From UBA2253 sp964646985 (lineage in GTDB: Bacteria > Bacillota_I > Bacilli_A > ML615J-28 > CAG-698), in the NCBI GenBank assembly GCA_964646985.1, contig CAZYFI010000010.1:1-32903 (forward strand): a stretch of DNA of 32,903 nucleotides, given 5' to 3'. The translations under genes were made by a program, and so were the position numbers. This document shows, one piece after another, positions 23,352 to 32,880 of this stretch. The stretch's first letter is position 1. The number at the start of each line of letters is the position of its first letter. The notes beneath the pieces are model-generated. The model saw only the letters and a list, made by a program, of their open reading frames with translations, ran no database searches and was not told the origin of the DNA.

Positions 23352-24942
23352 TTTTTGGATTGTATTAAAATATAATTTAATCAACACTTTAAATTTAAAC
23401 AAACTAAATTCCAAGACAAAAGAAGGAAAACTATCGTTATTAATGATTTTCTTACTTGGACTTGGTGGTGTTGGTGGTTTGGCTTTGTCTTTCTTCTATA
23501 TGTTTATGTTTGGTAGTGCTTTAAATGAAGGTGGCCAACCGCAACTCATTTTAATGATGGGAATTGTTGCTGGCTTTATGTTTGTCTTATTAATGACCAT
23601 TACCAAAGCCAATAGTTCTTTGTTTCGTAGCCGAGATTATGATATGTTAATGAGTCTTCCATTGAAACCGTCTACCATTATTGCAAGTAAACTGGTATAT
23701 ATTCTAACCATTAATTATATGATGTTTGCTGTAGTATACTTTCCTACTGTGATTGTTTATACAATATTTAATACTACAAATGCTTTATTTTGGAGTTTGA
23801 TGTTGCCAACATTCTTTTTGGTGCCATTGTTACCGATTGCTTTTTCTTCTATTCTTGCTTATTTGTTTGGTTTTATTACACCAAAAATTAAATATAAGAA
23901 TTTAACATCGATTCTCATTTCTTTCTTGTTATTATTCTTATTTATGTATGCAAGTTTCCAATCAAGTATCATAGAAGAAGATCCTAGTGCATTTGCTTTG
24001 ATTATGAAAAATGCTTTGGTAAAAATATATTATCCTGGACAAATTGCCTTTGCAGGTATGCTTGGTGATTTAAAAAATTATTTAATTTTTGTTGCCATTT
24101 CGATATTGCCTTTTGTTGGATTTGTATGGTTATTAAGTAAAAATTATATGGGTGCAAATGCACGTGGGAATAGTAGTTACATCAATAAAAATTTCGAAAT
24201 GAAACCAATGCAATCTTCAGATCAACGAAAAGCAATGATTCGAAAAGAATGCAAACGTTACTTTGGTTCTTCAATCTATGTTTTGAATACTTTGGTTGGA
24301 CCAATGATGTCAACCTTCCTTTTGCTATTTATGGCGTTTGGAAAAGAATCGATTTTAGCTGCAATTCCTGCTGGAGAAGTAACTCCAGATACGATTTCAA
24401 TGGTTTTGGTGGCTGTTGCAACATTTGCTATGGGAATGACTTCTACAACTGCAGCTTCTATATCGATTGAAGGAAAGCAATTTTGGATTTTAAAAAGTTT
24501 GCCATTAACACCTCAACAAGTGTTTCAAGGGAAAATATTTGTTAATTATATCATTTCATTTCCGTTTGCCATTATGAATAGCATTCTTGCTTTGGTGGTC
24601 TTTCGGTTTTCATTATGGAACGCTTTATTTATGCTTTTAATTCCAGGAATGATGGTTGTTGTCATGAGCTATGCCGGATTATTTGCTAACTTATTGATGC
24701 CAAGATTTGATTATGATAGTGATGTAAAAGCAGTTAAGCAAGGAATCTCTGTTTTGATTACCATGCTTGTTGGATTTGTCAGTGTAACACTCGCAGTTGG
24801 TTCTGGTGTTCTTGGGCTTATGCTGTTTTCTCCAATCATGGGGTATTTATTTGCTTTTGTTGTTGTTAGTTTATTGGCTTTGTTATTTGTTTCCTTGGTT
24901 CAAAATCAAGGCGTGAAAATTTATAACCGCTTAAATGCATAA
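23344..24942 (+). CDS. ABC exporter permease subunit
   Basis: 532 residues with about twelve hydrophobic segments. The frame is open from 23320, but TTGGAG at 23328-23333 lies ten bases before ATG 23344, whose MRNFWIVLKYNLINTL start looks like the amphipathic N-terminal helix of ABC-2 permeases. FRSRDYDMLMSLPLKPSTIIASKL (about 89-112) and, in the second half, EGKQFWILKSLPLTPQQVFQGK (about 378-399) are the same cytoplasmic coupling motif repeated. The protein is therefore a tandem duplication of two six-helix halves, so one copy could pair with two ATPase subunits. The export substrate cannot be read. Confidence 0.88.
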   Translation: MRNFWIVLKYNLINTLNLNKLNSKTKEGKLSLLMIFLLGLGGVGGLALSFFYMFMFGSALNEGGQPQLILMMGIVAGFMFVLLMTITKANSSLFRSRDYDMLMSLPLKPSTIIASKLVYILTINYMMFAVVYFPTVIVYTIFNTTNALFWSLMLPTFFLVPLLPIAFSSILAYLFGFITPKIKYKNLTSILISFLLLFLFMYASFQSSIIEEDPSAFALIMKNALVKIYYPGQIAFAGMLGDLKNYLIFVAISILPFVGFVWLLSKNYMGANARGNSSYINKNFEMKPMQSSDQRKAMIRKECKRYFGSSIYVLNTLVGPMMSTFLLLFMAFGKESILAAIPAGEVTPDTISMVLVAVATFAMGMTSTTAASISIEGKQFWILKSLPLTPQQVFQGKIFVNYIISFPFAIMNSILALVVFRFSLWNALFMLLIPGMMVVVMSYAGLFANLLMPRFDYDSDVKAVKQGISVLITMLVGFVSVTLAVGSGVLGLMLFSPIMGYLFAFVVVSLLALLFVSLVQNQGVKIYNRLNA

Positions 24943-24948
24943 AAAAAT

Positions 24949-24974
24949 AAAACCACTTAGAAATAAGTGGTTTT
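24949..24974 (+). terminator. Terminator after the ABC operon
   Basis: AAAACCACTTA (24949-24959) pairs with TAAGTGGTTTT (24964-24974) around a GAAA tetraloop. The T tract is short (four), and a promoter -10 begins 5 bases later. Confidence 0.75.
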
Positions 24975-24975
24975 A

Positions 24976-24984
24976 TGGTATAAT
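24976..24984 (+). promoter_or_regulatory. Extended -10 promoter of the DUF697-like gene
   Basis: TGGTATAAT, a perfect extended -10. The position of any -35 falls inside the preceding terminator stem (CTTAGA, a poor match), so the promoter relies on the extended -10. Confidence 0.65.
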
Positions 24985-25004
24985 GGACAAAAAAAGGAGA
25001 TTAT

Positions 25005-25958
25005 ATGAAAAAACGAAATACTTTTTGGATTTTGATAGGAATTGGTGTTGCTGTGGTGATTTTACTCATTTTAGCAAGTAGTATCTTATCAGTAGGGGAA
25101 AGGCTGCGTGGGGTATCAAAATATCTTGAATATGCATTTTATGGATTATCGGTCGTATTGGTTTATTTCTTAATCATCAACCCAGTTCGGATTATTTTAT
25201 TTGCTCCAACATTTTCTTTGACTGCTGTACTTGGCAATCAAGAAAAAAACAATAAACAGGTAAAAAAACGCATTACAAGAAATTTAATTAAGAGTGAAGA
25301 AGTAAAGCCCGAAGACAAAAAACTGTTGGTTGAAGGATTAAAAGATCAAGCCCTTCTAGATGAACAATTGAAAATTTATTTTCAAAAAACATTAAAGCAA
25401 GAAATCAATAAAATCATATTGCAACATGCGAAAACTGTGATGATATCCACAGCTATCTCGCAAAATGGACGTTTTGATTTGATTACAGTATTGGTAGTCA
25501 ATTTAAAGATGATCAAAGAAATTGTATTAAAGAGTGGATTTAGACCTTCTTATGCAAAACTAGGGAAACTATCTGCCAATGTATTAGGTACAGCATTGAT
25601 TGCAGAAGGGCTAGAAGGGCTAAATTTTAATGATATTTTTCCTGCTTCTACAACCAATTTTTTATCAGAAATCCCATTGATTAAGCCCCTTGCTTCTAGT
25701 ATCATTCAAGGAATATCCAATGCCTTGTTAACGATTCGTGTTGGTTTAATTACTAGAAGATATTTGTATTCAGAATATAAGGCATATTCGAAAAATGAGA
25801 TTAGAAGAGATGCCATAAAAGAATCGATGAAGATGTTACCTTCTGTTCTAAAAGATGCACTAACATTCTTACCAAATCAGATTGCGAAATTATTTCAAAA
25901 ACGCAAATTAACACCAGAAGAACAAGAAGTATACGATTCACTGCAAGCAGAAGTATAA
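25005..25958 (+). CDS. DUF697 (YcjF-like) membrane protein
   Basis: 317 residues. Two N-terminal transmembrane segments (7-27 and 44-68) are followed by a cytoplasmic helical region. Residues of about 150-200 (ISQNGRFDLITVLVVNLKMIKEIVLKSGFRPSY and onward) match the pattern of DUF697/YcjF proteins: a hydrophobic pair of helices with a conserved Asp and a basic loop before GFRPS. Family function is unknown, although members often accompany dynamin- or Era-like GTPases; none is adjacent here. AAGGAG precedes the ATG. It is a single-gene unit between two terminators. Confidence 0.7.
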   Translation: MKKRNTFWILIGIGVAVVILLILASSILSVGERLRGVSKYLEYAFYGLSVVLVYFLIINPVRIILFAPTFSLTAVLGNQEKNNKQVKKRITRNLIKSEEVKPEDKKLLVEGLKDQALLDEQLKIYFQKTLKQEINKIILQHAKTVMISTAISQNGRFDLITVLVVNLKMIKEIVLKSGFRPSYAKLGKLSANVLGTALIAEGLEGLNFNDIFPASTTNFLSEIPLIKPLASSIIQGISNALLTIRVGLITRRYLYSEYKAYSKNEIRRDAIKESMKMLPSVLKDALTFLPNQIAKLFQKRKLTPEEQEVYDSLQAEV

Positions 25959-25965
25959 TAAAAGC

Positions 25966-26001
25966 AAAAGCTCTTTTTACTAGTAATGAAGAAGAGCTTT
26001 T
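25966..26001 (+). terminator. Terminator after the DUF697-like gene
   Basis: AAAAGCTCTT (25966-25975) pairs with AAGAGCTTTT (25992-26001) across a 16-base loop, with T-rich sequence after. Confidence 0.7.
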
Positions 26002-26056
26002 CTTATGAAAAAAAGAAAATCAAACGTTCATATTCAAATAAAGTGCTTTCAATCCG

Positions 26057-26084
26057 TTTACAAAATATTTTTTTGTAGTATAAT
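26057..26084 (+). promoter_or_regulatory. Promoter of the giant lipoprotein gene
   Basis: TTTACA (26057-26062, five of six), a 16-base spacer, and consensus TATAAT (26079-26084). About 48 bases of leader follow, with no strong Shine-Dalgarno except G-rich TGGGGG before ATG 26139. Confidence 0.75.
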
Positions 26085-26138
26085 CAAGATGAACAAATAA
26101 AAATTTGTCATAAAAAAAACATTATGTGGGGGAAAAAA

Positions 26139-29100
26139 ATGAAAAAGATAATTTTAAGTTTTAGTTTGTTTGCTCTTTTATTTTTGGTTGCATGTAAGAA
26201 GACAGAACCGTTTAATGTTACTCTCGAAACCAATGGGGGAACCCCAATTGAAGTTATTTCTTCATTCGAAGACTTACAAAAGGGAATTCCAGCAACTGAA
26301 AAAGTTGGGTATGTTTTTGATGGTTGGTTTTTTGATGATGCTTTCACAATACCTTATGATATTGGCAATGTTTCCGGAAAACCAATTATACTCTATGCAA
26401 AGTGGAAACCTGGCGATACAACTTATCTTGTAGAATACTATCAAGAAAAGTTAGATGGAAGTTATGAATTAACTGATTCTGTTTCATTTATAGCAAAAGT
26501 AGAAGATACAATTCAACTGACAAACATAAATCCTCCAACTGGTTTCTTTCAATCAACAAAAACAGAACAAATCTTGACAGGGATTATCCCTGCAAGTGGA
26601 CAACTGGTTTTAAAAGTATATTTTGATCGAAATCTTTATACCATATCATTTGATACAGACGGAGGAGAAGAAATAGACCCACTCATTCTTAAGTACGGAC
26701 AACCTATTGTTTTGCCTAGTCCTTCAAAACAAGACTATCGTTTCACAGGATGGGACCAAGAAGTCCCAGAAACGATGCCCGCAATTGCTTTGGTGCTAAA
26801 GGCCTTATTTGAATTAATTCCAACATCGAAAATTGAATTCTATGTTGATGCTACATTGTTCGCAACAGAAATTGTGCAAGAAAATAAAGCGCTTGATAAT
26901 CCCCCAACTGCTCCTCAAAAAATAGGATATGTATTTGAAAATTGGTATGATTCAGAAAACAACGAATTGGTTGTATTTCCACATACACCAACAAAAGATA
27001 TTAGTGTTTATGCCAAGTGGACCCCTATTTTGGTTGATTATCAAATCAATGTTTATCTTGAACAGTTAAATGGTGAGTTTATCAAGCAAAATGTGATTAC
27101 GAAACAAGCTCTAACAGATTCTAACATGACCATTGTTCCTGATGAATATACTGGATTTTCTTTTTCATCTAATCATACTTCTAATATTATCTCAAACGTG
27201 ATTCAAGCAGATGGAACAACCGTTTTTGTCACGTATTATACACGTAATTTTTATCAGATAAATTTTGAAAGCAATGTTAGTTTATCAATCCAATCAATTC
27301 ATGCGAAATACGAAGAATCGATAGCTGAACCCCTAGCACCAGTTCGTATTGGATATGATTTTGTTGGGTGGTATTTAGAAAGTAGTTTCGATCATTTATA
27401 TTCTTTTACCACTATGCCCGCTAACATACTTACTTTATATGCGAAATGGCAAAGACAAGAGGCGACATTGTCATTTGACTCTCGGGGTGGAAGCGATGTT
27501 GCACCAATCAAAACATTGATTGATAATGTCATAAATAAGCCAAATGATCCAATGAAAGATGGATATGATTTTGCAGGATGGTATTATGAAGTCAATTTGG
27601 TAACTGCTTTTACAAATTGGACTATGCCATATGGTAACATCACTTTGTATGCAAAATGGGAAGAAAAAGCATATCAAGTGACTTTTGATACCAATGAAGG
27701 GTCATTGGTGCCTCCTATTTCTGTAAAACATTCCTATCTGATTCCTGTACCGGAATCACCAACCAAAGAAAACTACATCTTTGATGGTTGGTTTGCTGAT
27801 GCTTTGTGTACCAATCCGTTTTCATTTGCAGTTATGCCAATGCAAGATGTCGTTGTATATGCAAAATGGATTGATGAAACAAGTACAGCAAGCATTAAAT
27901 ACAAAACATCATTGGATCGCTATACAGAAATCACCATTACAGGAACAGTGTATGCCATATTAGATGGAAACACCAAAGGATTTTATGTTTATGATAGCAC
28001 AGGAAATATTTTAGTCTATGATGATGCTCTGGTACAACTTGGAGATAAAGTCAATTTAACTGGAATTCTTTATCAACAAGATGTAGTGGCAACCTTAAGA
28101 AATATAACAAACATAGAAATTGTTAGTAACAATCAAGCACTTCCGATTTTTGCACAAATATTAATTTCTAAACTAAATGGATTAGAACAGAGCTATGACT
28201 TTTTTGGAGACGTTTTTTTAGTTGAAGGGGTTTTGATGCAAGAAAGAGAAGAATATTATCTTTTTAATCCCAAAACCTATGAAAAGATTAAAGTCAGCAA
28301 TTTGTTTCAAAATACAAATTTGCCTGCTTTAGAAAACCAAAAACTAAATGCCAATATCATTTTAACTTCTTATCAAGAAGGTTGGTATTGTGGCATAATC
28401 AGTTACACCAGTAGCAATTATGAAGAACAAGAACGTTTCACGGATATTGCTCATTGGATAACCACAATGTATCAAGATAAAACTTTTTTTGCCTTTGAAA
28501 CAGTTGTCTTTCCAATCACGGATCCGTGTGAAAAATCTGTCATCAATGTTACCATAAACAGTGGCTATGAACAATTCTATGATGCTAATCAGTTATGCTT
28601 TTTAGAGGTGAATGAAAATACAGTTATAAAAGCAACTGCTTTCATTACGCTTGGATCTCAAACAACTTCCATAACACTTGATTTAATGGTTGGCCCAACC
28701 CCAGTTGTTTCCATTCTTGATTTGAAATCTTCAATCGACAACAATGCAAAAGCAATTGAAGGAGTGGTTATATTTTCTGAGCAAGATGGTTCTTTATTTG
28801 GTGTTTATGATGGAACACAAACGATTTATATAGAAAGCAATGAAAACATTGAAATTGGTGATAAAGTTAGAGTCGTCGTCAATAAAAGGATGATGAATCT
28901 TGTTGGTTTTATTCATGAAGAAGAAGTCATATTCATCAAAGTGTTGTCTAAAGAAAATCCAATCACTTATCCAACAAATGTTATGACAGCAGAAGCCTTT
29001 TTGGCTTTAAGTAAGACGGACCCGAATACGTTTGGTCAAAAAGTGCAAATACGAGGATTTGTTTTGGAAAATGAAGAACAAGGATATTTCTTTGTAGAAA

Positions 29101-32100
29101 TCAATGAAAACATGGTTCCAATTATTCCAATATCATATTCTGGTTTTGAAACATTGATGGAATTTCAAGATATCGAGGTTGATATCAAAGGATATGTGAC
29201 CTTAGTAGATGGATCTCTTGCCTTATTTTTTGAAGGAATTCGTGAAGACATTCAAATTCCTGATTACACTCCACTTGAACGTGTTGAAATGATTTTTGAA
29301 TTATTTAGCCGTGAGTATTCAGATTATGTCTTTACTTCGCTTGAAGAATTTATGTTATGGCCTTATCATCCTCTTTTAGGCGGAAATATTACATATACAT
29401 TCTTAGAAGGAGAACAGTACTATGATTATGAATGGCATCGTTTTAAGAGTGTAACAGCAGAAGTTGTGATAAAATTACAAATTACAATTACAAAAGATGA
29501 CATTACTAATAATTATATTTTTCAAACCACGTTAAAACCATTCCAAACTACCAAAATAACTGAATTGAACCAACTAAATAAATATGAGCCAGTGTATGTG
29601 CAAGGCATTATCGTTTACCGTAATCCAAACCTTGCTTATTTGCAAGATGATACAGGAATGGTATTAATTGATGTTTATGACTTAGATTGCTATGAAGGCG
29701 ACGAAGTCATTATAAAGGGATATTTGAATAAGCCGTATTATCAAGATGAACAACTATCACTTTATCGCGAAAATTATGAAAATGTTGTAGTATCCCTCAT
29801 TTCAAGGCAAAACCCAATTTTGATTCCAACATTGGAAGGTTTTGATGTTCTAAGGAATTTGAGTTCTCATTCTTATAACACCTTTAATCAACGAATAGCC
29901 CTGACAGGCATCCTTGATGTAGATTATAATGGTGCCACGATCTCTGATGGCTTTACAAAAGTGACCATTGAGGCTGCTGATGGATATACAAAAGGTAAAT
30001 TAGATCGAGTCGATGGTCTTAAAGTTACCATCAAAGGTGTTTTAACAAGCTTTGATGAACAATTTGTGCTATATTTTGTAGGTTTGCATGACGATTTAAT
30101 GGTGCATGAATATACCGATAGTGAAAAACTAAATTATTTAGAAGGTTGGATTTCTGGCTTTGGTGGTGTAGAAGTCATTGGTGGAGCATATTATACCTTA
30201 CCTAGCCAAGATGAAAACTTTGGAGCAGTGATTGCTTATGAAATGAATCCAAATGATGCTGCTTATTATAATTTGGATACCTTCCAAACTGCGGCCGTTA
30301 GCACAAAAGTAGAAATTACCATAACTGCAACCATTACTTTAAATGAAACAAATGTAAAATCAGTACCAATAACCCTTGCAATTTTGCCAGAGAAAATCAT
30401 TCCTTTGGTGCTAATTTCTGAATTATTCACTCTTCCAATTGATTCTTATAAATTACAAGGGAAAATATTAGCTGTGATGCCTTATCGTGATGCCTATGCT
30501 TTCTTGGTTCAAGATTCATCAGGAAAAATACTTGTTCCAACAAAAGCTACCGACTATTATTATGATAGTCGAGTTTGTGGCAAAACCATTACTGTTGTAG
30601 GACATTTGGGATATGATAATGGTCGACCTGAAGTAATGAATGCTAACTATACCATTGGTTCTTATTCGACTTCGATTGACACAACGTTCGAAAATACCCT
30701 AATTAGGGACGTAATCAGTTATAATCTTTATGATAGAAATGTTTATGGAAAACCGCTTCTGATAACAGGTAGAATATCCTTAGGAAGCGATTATCAGTAT
30801 ATTGTTTCGGATGGCGAATTTGCGCTTAAAATTCAAGCTGTATCACAAACAAATTATAATTTAAGTTATTATGCCGGGTTAGAAATGACTATGAAGGTCT
30901 TTTTCCTTGGTGATACCGACGATGATGGTGTGATGGAGGTTTCTCTAAACAATGCTTATTATGGTGGAAATTCAGCTTTAATTTTTGGAAATTACAGTGA
31001 TGAAGAATTGGCAACGATTGTCTTTCATAATGCAATCAAAAATATGGAATATGATACCTTCTTACCTTATCAAGAAGTAGAATTGGTTAGTAGCTTTTAT
31101 ATTCTTCCTCAAGCACAGATTACCCACACATTATTGTCTTCATCTGAAGTCGCCTCCATCAATGGATCATACTTATACTTCAAAGCTCCATCCATCGATC
31201 AAGTGGTTGAGGTTCTCATGACTGTTGTATATAACAATGTGACCATTAGTCAAGTATTGACTTTTGCAGTCAGCGGGGTTGACATCAAATCATATGAAGA
31301 TTTATTTACCTTATACCCAGAATTAGATGAAATGAGTGTTTATGGACAAATGCTATATCAAGGGTGGGGGTATGTATACTTATTAATAGAAGGGAATGTC
31401 TATTATTTAGAGGGTTTCTTTGATTGCTATTGTGAATATGGAGAAAAAGTCCTTATTACAGGTAAAAAATCTACCATTGATGGAAGTACCAATTATACTT
31501 ATGATATTTCCATCTTAGCAACTCATGAATATTTAGAGGTTGTTTATTATACAAGGGCAACTCCAATTGAAGAGTTAGATTTATTGCATATGGATCCACA
31601 ACTATTGAAATCGATTTTATTGATTTATGGAATTCTTCGTTATGATGAATATTTAGGTTGGTATTATATTGAGCCAAAAGATCCTACCTATACTACTAGA
31701 ATTTACATAAGAGCAGAAGTCAGTGAATATGGTCCTCAATCTTTGGGTGTTTTTGGCTATGGAAATGGCATTAACAAATATGAGTTTGATCAATACTTAG
31801 GACTGTATGTCGGGTTTGAGGTTTTAAATCCTGGACTTGAAATATTAGATCAATATGTTGTTGTTGATTTTGTTCCACCTCTATCTGTACTTCAACTTTC
31901 AGACATGACTCCTGAAGAGAGAATTGCCTTGGGAATAGAGCAACTTGATGCCCTAGAACCAAGCTTGACTTTTGATTCCGGCGAAAACATCTATGATAAA
32001 TTACCTTATGGCCATGAAGCATTGGATTTGATTTATGAATATTCATTATTCAATGAAAATGATCAAACAATTGTTGATATTTCTTATGGAGAAATTGGTA

Positions 32101-32828
32101 ATGTCAGTGTTGCAACAATCATTACACTCCAAGTTATCATCAAATATTATGAAGAAAGCAATGGAATGACTTATCAAGAAGAGCATTTCATTGACATTGT
32201 TGTTCATCCATTGGTTCTATCTACCATTTATGAAATATTAATGGGAAAACCAGAGGCTAATTATTTGGTAGAAGGTCAAATTGTTATGATATACCAAGAT
32301 GAATTTATGATTATTTCTGATGGAACTTTAAATCTTTATGTTGAGACGTATATGTTATCAGAAGAATTTAATATCACCCTTGCTGTTGGCGATTATGTTA
32401 GAATTTTAGGCAAACGATACTTCCATGATTATGGTTCGTTTATCCCTGTTTTGGGTAATTTACGTAGCATAGAAAAAATTGAGAAAGATCCAATTAATTT
32501 GCCAGCAATTGGGACAATGGGACTTACGGATATTCTCAATTTAAACTATTGTATTCCGACAAATTTCATGAAACGAGTTTCTATAACAGGTACACTGTAT
32601 AAGATTGGTCCTTACTATCCAGTTTTTCTCATCCATTTTGATGGAGAACTAGAGTCACATTATGATGTCGAGATTATCTCTAACATGTCTGAATCTGATT
32701 TTGATTTAGAAATGACGCCACACTTTCTCAAACAAATAACTGTTACTGGTTATTTGGCTTTCATTGAAGACATTTATTTGCCATTTAATTGGATCTTTAT
32801 CGTTGATTCCTATGTTGTTGTTGAATAA
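26139..32828 (+). CDS. Giant surface lipoprotein with InlB-type repeats and repeated OB/Ig-like modules
   Basis: 2,229 residues. The signal peptide ends in lipobox LVAC (Cys19), so Lgt would lipidate it and it should be anchored outside the membrane. ATG 26139 is preferred over in-frame 26124 because it begins MKKII and follows TGGGGG. Residues of about 27-577 hold six InlB B-type (Listeria-Bacteroides) repeats, each with GY-F-GW and ending YAKW or similar; two MucBP-like segments (VEYYQEKLDG, VYLEQLNG) interrupt them. From about 584 to the end I read OB-fold-like units (pattern: V-GVV... Y-V-D-TG... GD-V-V-G) in pairs, each pair followed by an Ig-like domain, five times, then a last OB pair. 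There is no sortase motif and no enzyme motif. Likely an adhesin or ligand-binding protein; OB folds could bind nucleic acid or sugar. Confidence 0.88.
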   Translation: MKKIILSFSLFALLFLVACKKTEPFNVTLETNGGTPIEVISSFEDLQKGIPATEKVGYVFDGWFFDDAFTIPYDIGNVSGKPIILYAKWKPGDTTYLVEYYQEKLDGSYELTDSVSFIAKVEDTIQLTNINPPTGFFQSTKTEQILTGIIPASGQLVLKVYFDRNLYTISFDTDGGEEIDPLILKYGQPIVLPSPSKQDYRFTGWDQEVPETMPAIALVLKALFELIPTSKIEFYVDATLFATEIVQENKALDNPPTAPQKIGYVFENWYDSENNELVVFPHTPTKDISVYAKWTPILVDYQINVYLEQLNGEFIKQNVITKQALTDSNMTIVPDEYTGFSFSSNHTSNIISNVIQADGTTVFVTYYTRNFYQINFESNVSLSIQSIHAKYEESIAEPLAPVRIGYDFVGWYLESSFDHLYSFTTMPANILTLYAKWQRQEATLSFDSRGGSDVAPIKTLIDNVINKPNDPMKDGYDFAGWYYEVNLVTAFTNWTMPYGNITLYAKWEEKAYQVTFDTNEGSLVPPISVKHSYLIPVPESPTKENYIFDGWFADALCTNPFSFAVMPMQDVVVYAKWIDETSTASIKYKTSLDRYTEITITGTVYAILDGNTKGFYVYDSTGNILVYDDALVQLGDKVNLTGILYQQDVVATLRNITNIEIVSNNQALPIFAQILISKLNGLEQSYDFFGDVFLVEGVLMQEREEYYLFNPKTYEKIKVSNLFQNTNLPALENQKLNANIILTSYQEGWYCGIISYTSSNYEEQERFTDIAHWITTMYQDKTFFAFETVVFPITDPCEKSVINVTINSGYEQFYDANQLCFLEVNENTVIKATAFITLGSQTTSITLDLMVGPTPVVSILDLKSSIDNNAKAIEGVVIFSEQDGSLFGVYDGTQTIYIESNENIEIGDKVRVVVNKRMMNLVGFIHEEEVIFIKVLSKENPITYPTNVMTAEAFLALSKTDPNTFGQKVQIRGFVLENEEQGYFFVEINENMVPIIPISYSGFETLMEFQDIEVDIKGYVTLVDGSLALFFEGIREDIQIPDYTPLERVEMIFELFSREYSDYVFTSLEEFMLWPYHPLLGGNITYTFLEGEQYYDYEWHRFKSVTAEVVIKLQITITKDDITNNYIFQTTLKPFQTTKITELNQLNKYEPVYVQGIIVYRNPNLAYLQDDTGMVLIDVYDLDCYEGDEVIIKGYLNKPYYQDEQLSLYRENYENVVVSLISRQNPILIPTLEGFDVLRNLSSHSYNTFNQRIALTGILDVDYNGATISDGFTKVTIEAADGYTKGKLDRVDGLKVTIKGVLTSFDEQFVLYFVGLHDDLMVHEYTDSEKLNYLEGWISGFGGVEVIGGAYYTLPSQDENFGAVIAYEMNPNDAAYYNLDTFQTAAVSTKVEITITATITLNETNVKSVPITLAILPEKIIPLVLISELFTLPIDSYKLQGKILAVMPYRDAYAFLVQDSSGKILVPTKATDYYYDSRVCGKTITVVGHLGYDNGRPEVMNANYTIGSYSTSIDTTFENTLIRDVISYNLYDRNVYGKPLLITGRISLGSDYQYIVSDGEFALKIQAVSQTNYNLSYYAGLEMTMKVFFLGDTDDDGVMEVSLNNAYYGGNSALIFGNYSDEELATIVFHNAIKNMEYDTFLPYQEVELVSSFYILPQAQITHTLLSSSEVASINGSYLYFKAPSIDQVVEVLMTVVYNNVTISQVLTFAVSGVDIKSYEDLFTLYPELDEMSVYGQMLYQGWGYVYLLIEGNVYYLEGFFDCYCEYGEKVLITGKKSTIDGSTNYTYDISILATHEYLEVVYYTRATPIEELDLLHMDPQLLKSILLIYGILRYDEYLGWYYIEPKDPTYTTRIYIRAEVSEYGPQSLGVFGYGNGINKYEFDQYLGLYVGFEVLNPGLEILDQYVVVDFVPPLSVLQLSDMTPEERIALGIEQLDALEPSLTFDSGENIYDKLPYGHEALDLIYEYSLFNENDQTIVDISYGEIGNVSVATIITLQVIIKYYEESNGMTYQEEHFIDIVVHPLVLSTIYEILMGKPEANYLVEGQIVMIYQDEFMIISDGTLNLYVETYMLSEEFNITLAVGDYVRILGKRYFHDYGSFIPVLGNLRSIEKIEKDPINLPAIGTMGLTDILNLNYCIPTNFMKRVSITGTLYKIGPYYPVFLIHFDGELESHYDVEIISNMSESDFDLEMTPHFLKQITVTGYLAFIEDIYLPFNWIFIVDSYVVVE

Positions 32829-32840
32829 CCAATAATTAAT

Positions 32841-32880
32841 AAAAGGCTTATGTTCGTTGAATAGAATATAAGCCTTTTTT
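32841..32880 (+). terminator. Terminator of the giant lipoprotein gene
   Basis: AAAAGGCTTAT (32841-32851) pairs with ATAAGCCTTTT (32868-32878) over a 16-base loop and runs into six Ts. It begins 12 bases after the stop codon. Confidence 0.85.

Noticed and set aside
26124..26138. Upstream ATG for the giant lipoprotein
   Set aside because: No ribosome site precedes it, and it would place W-G before the basic signal-peptide start.
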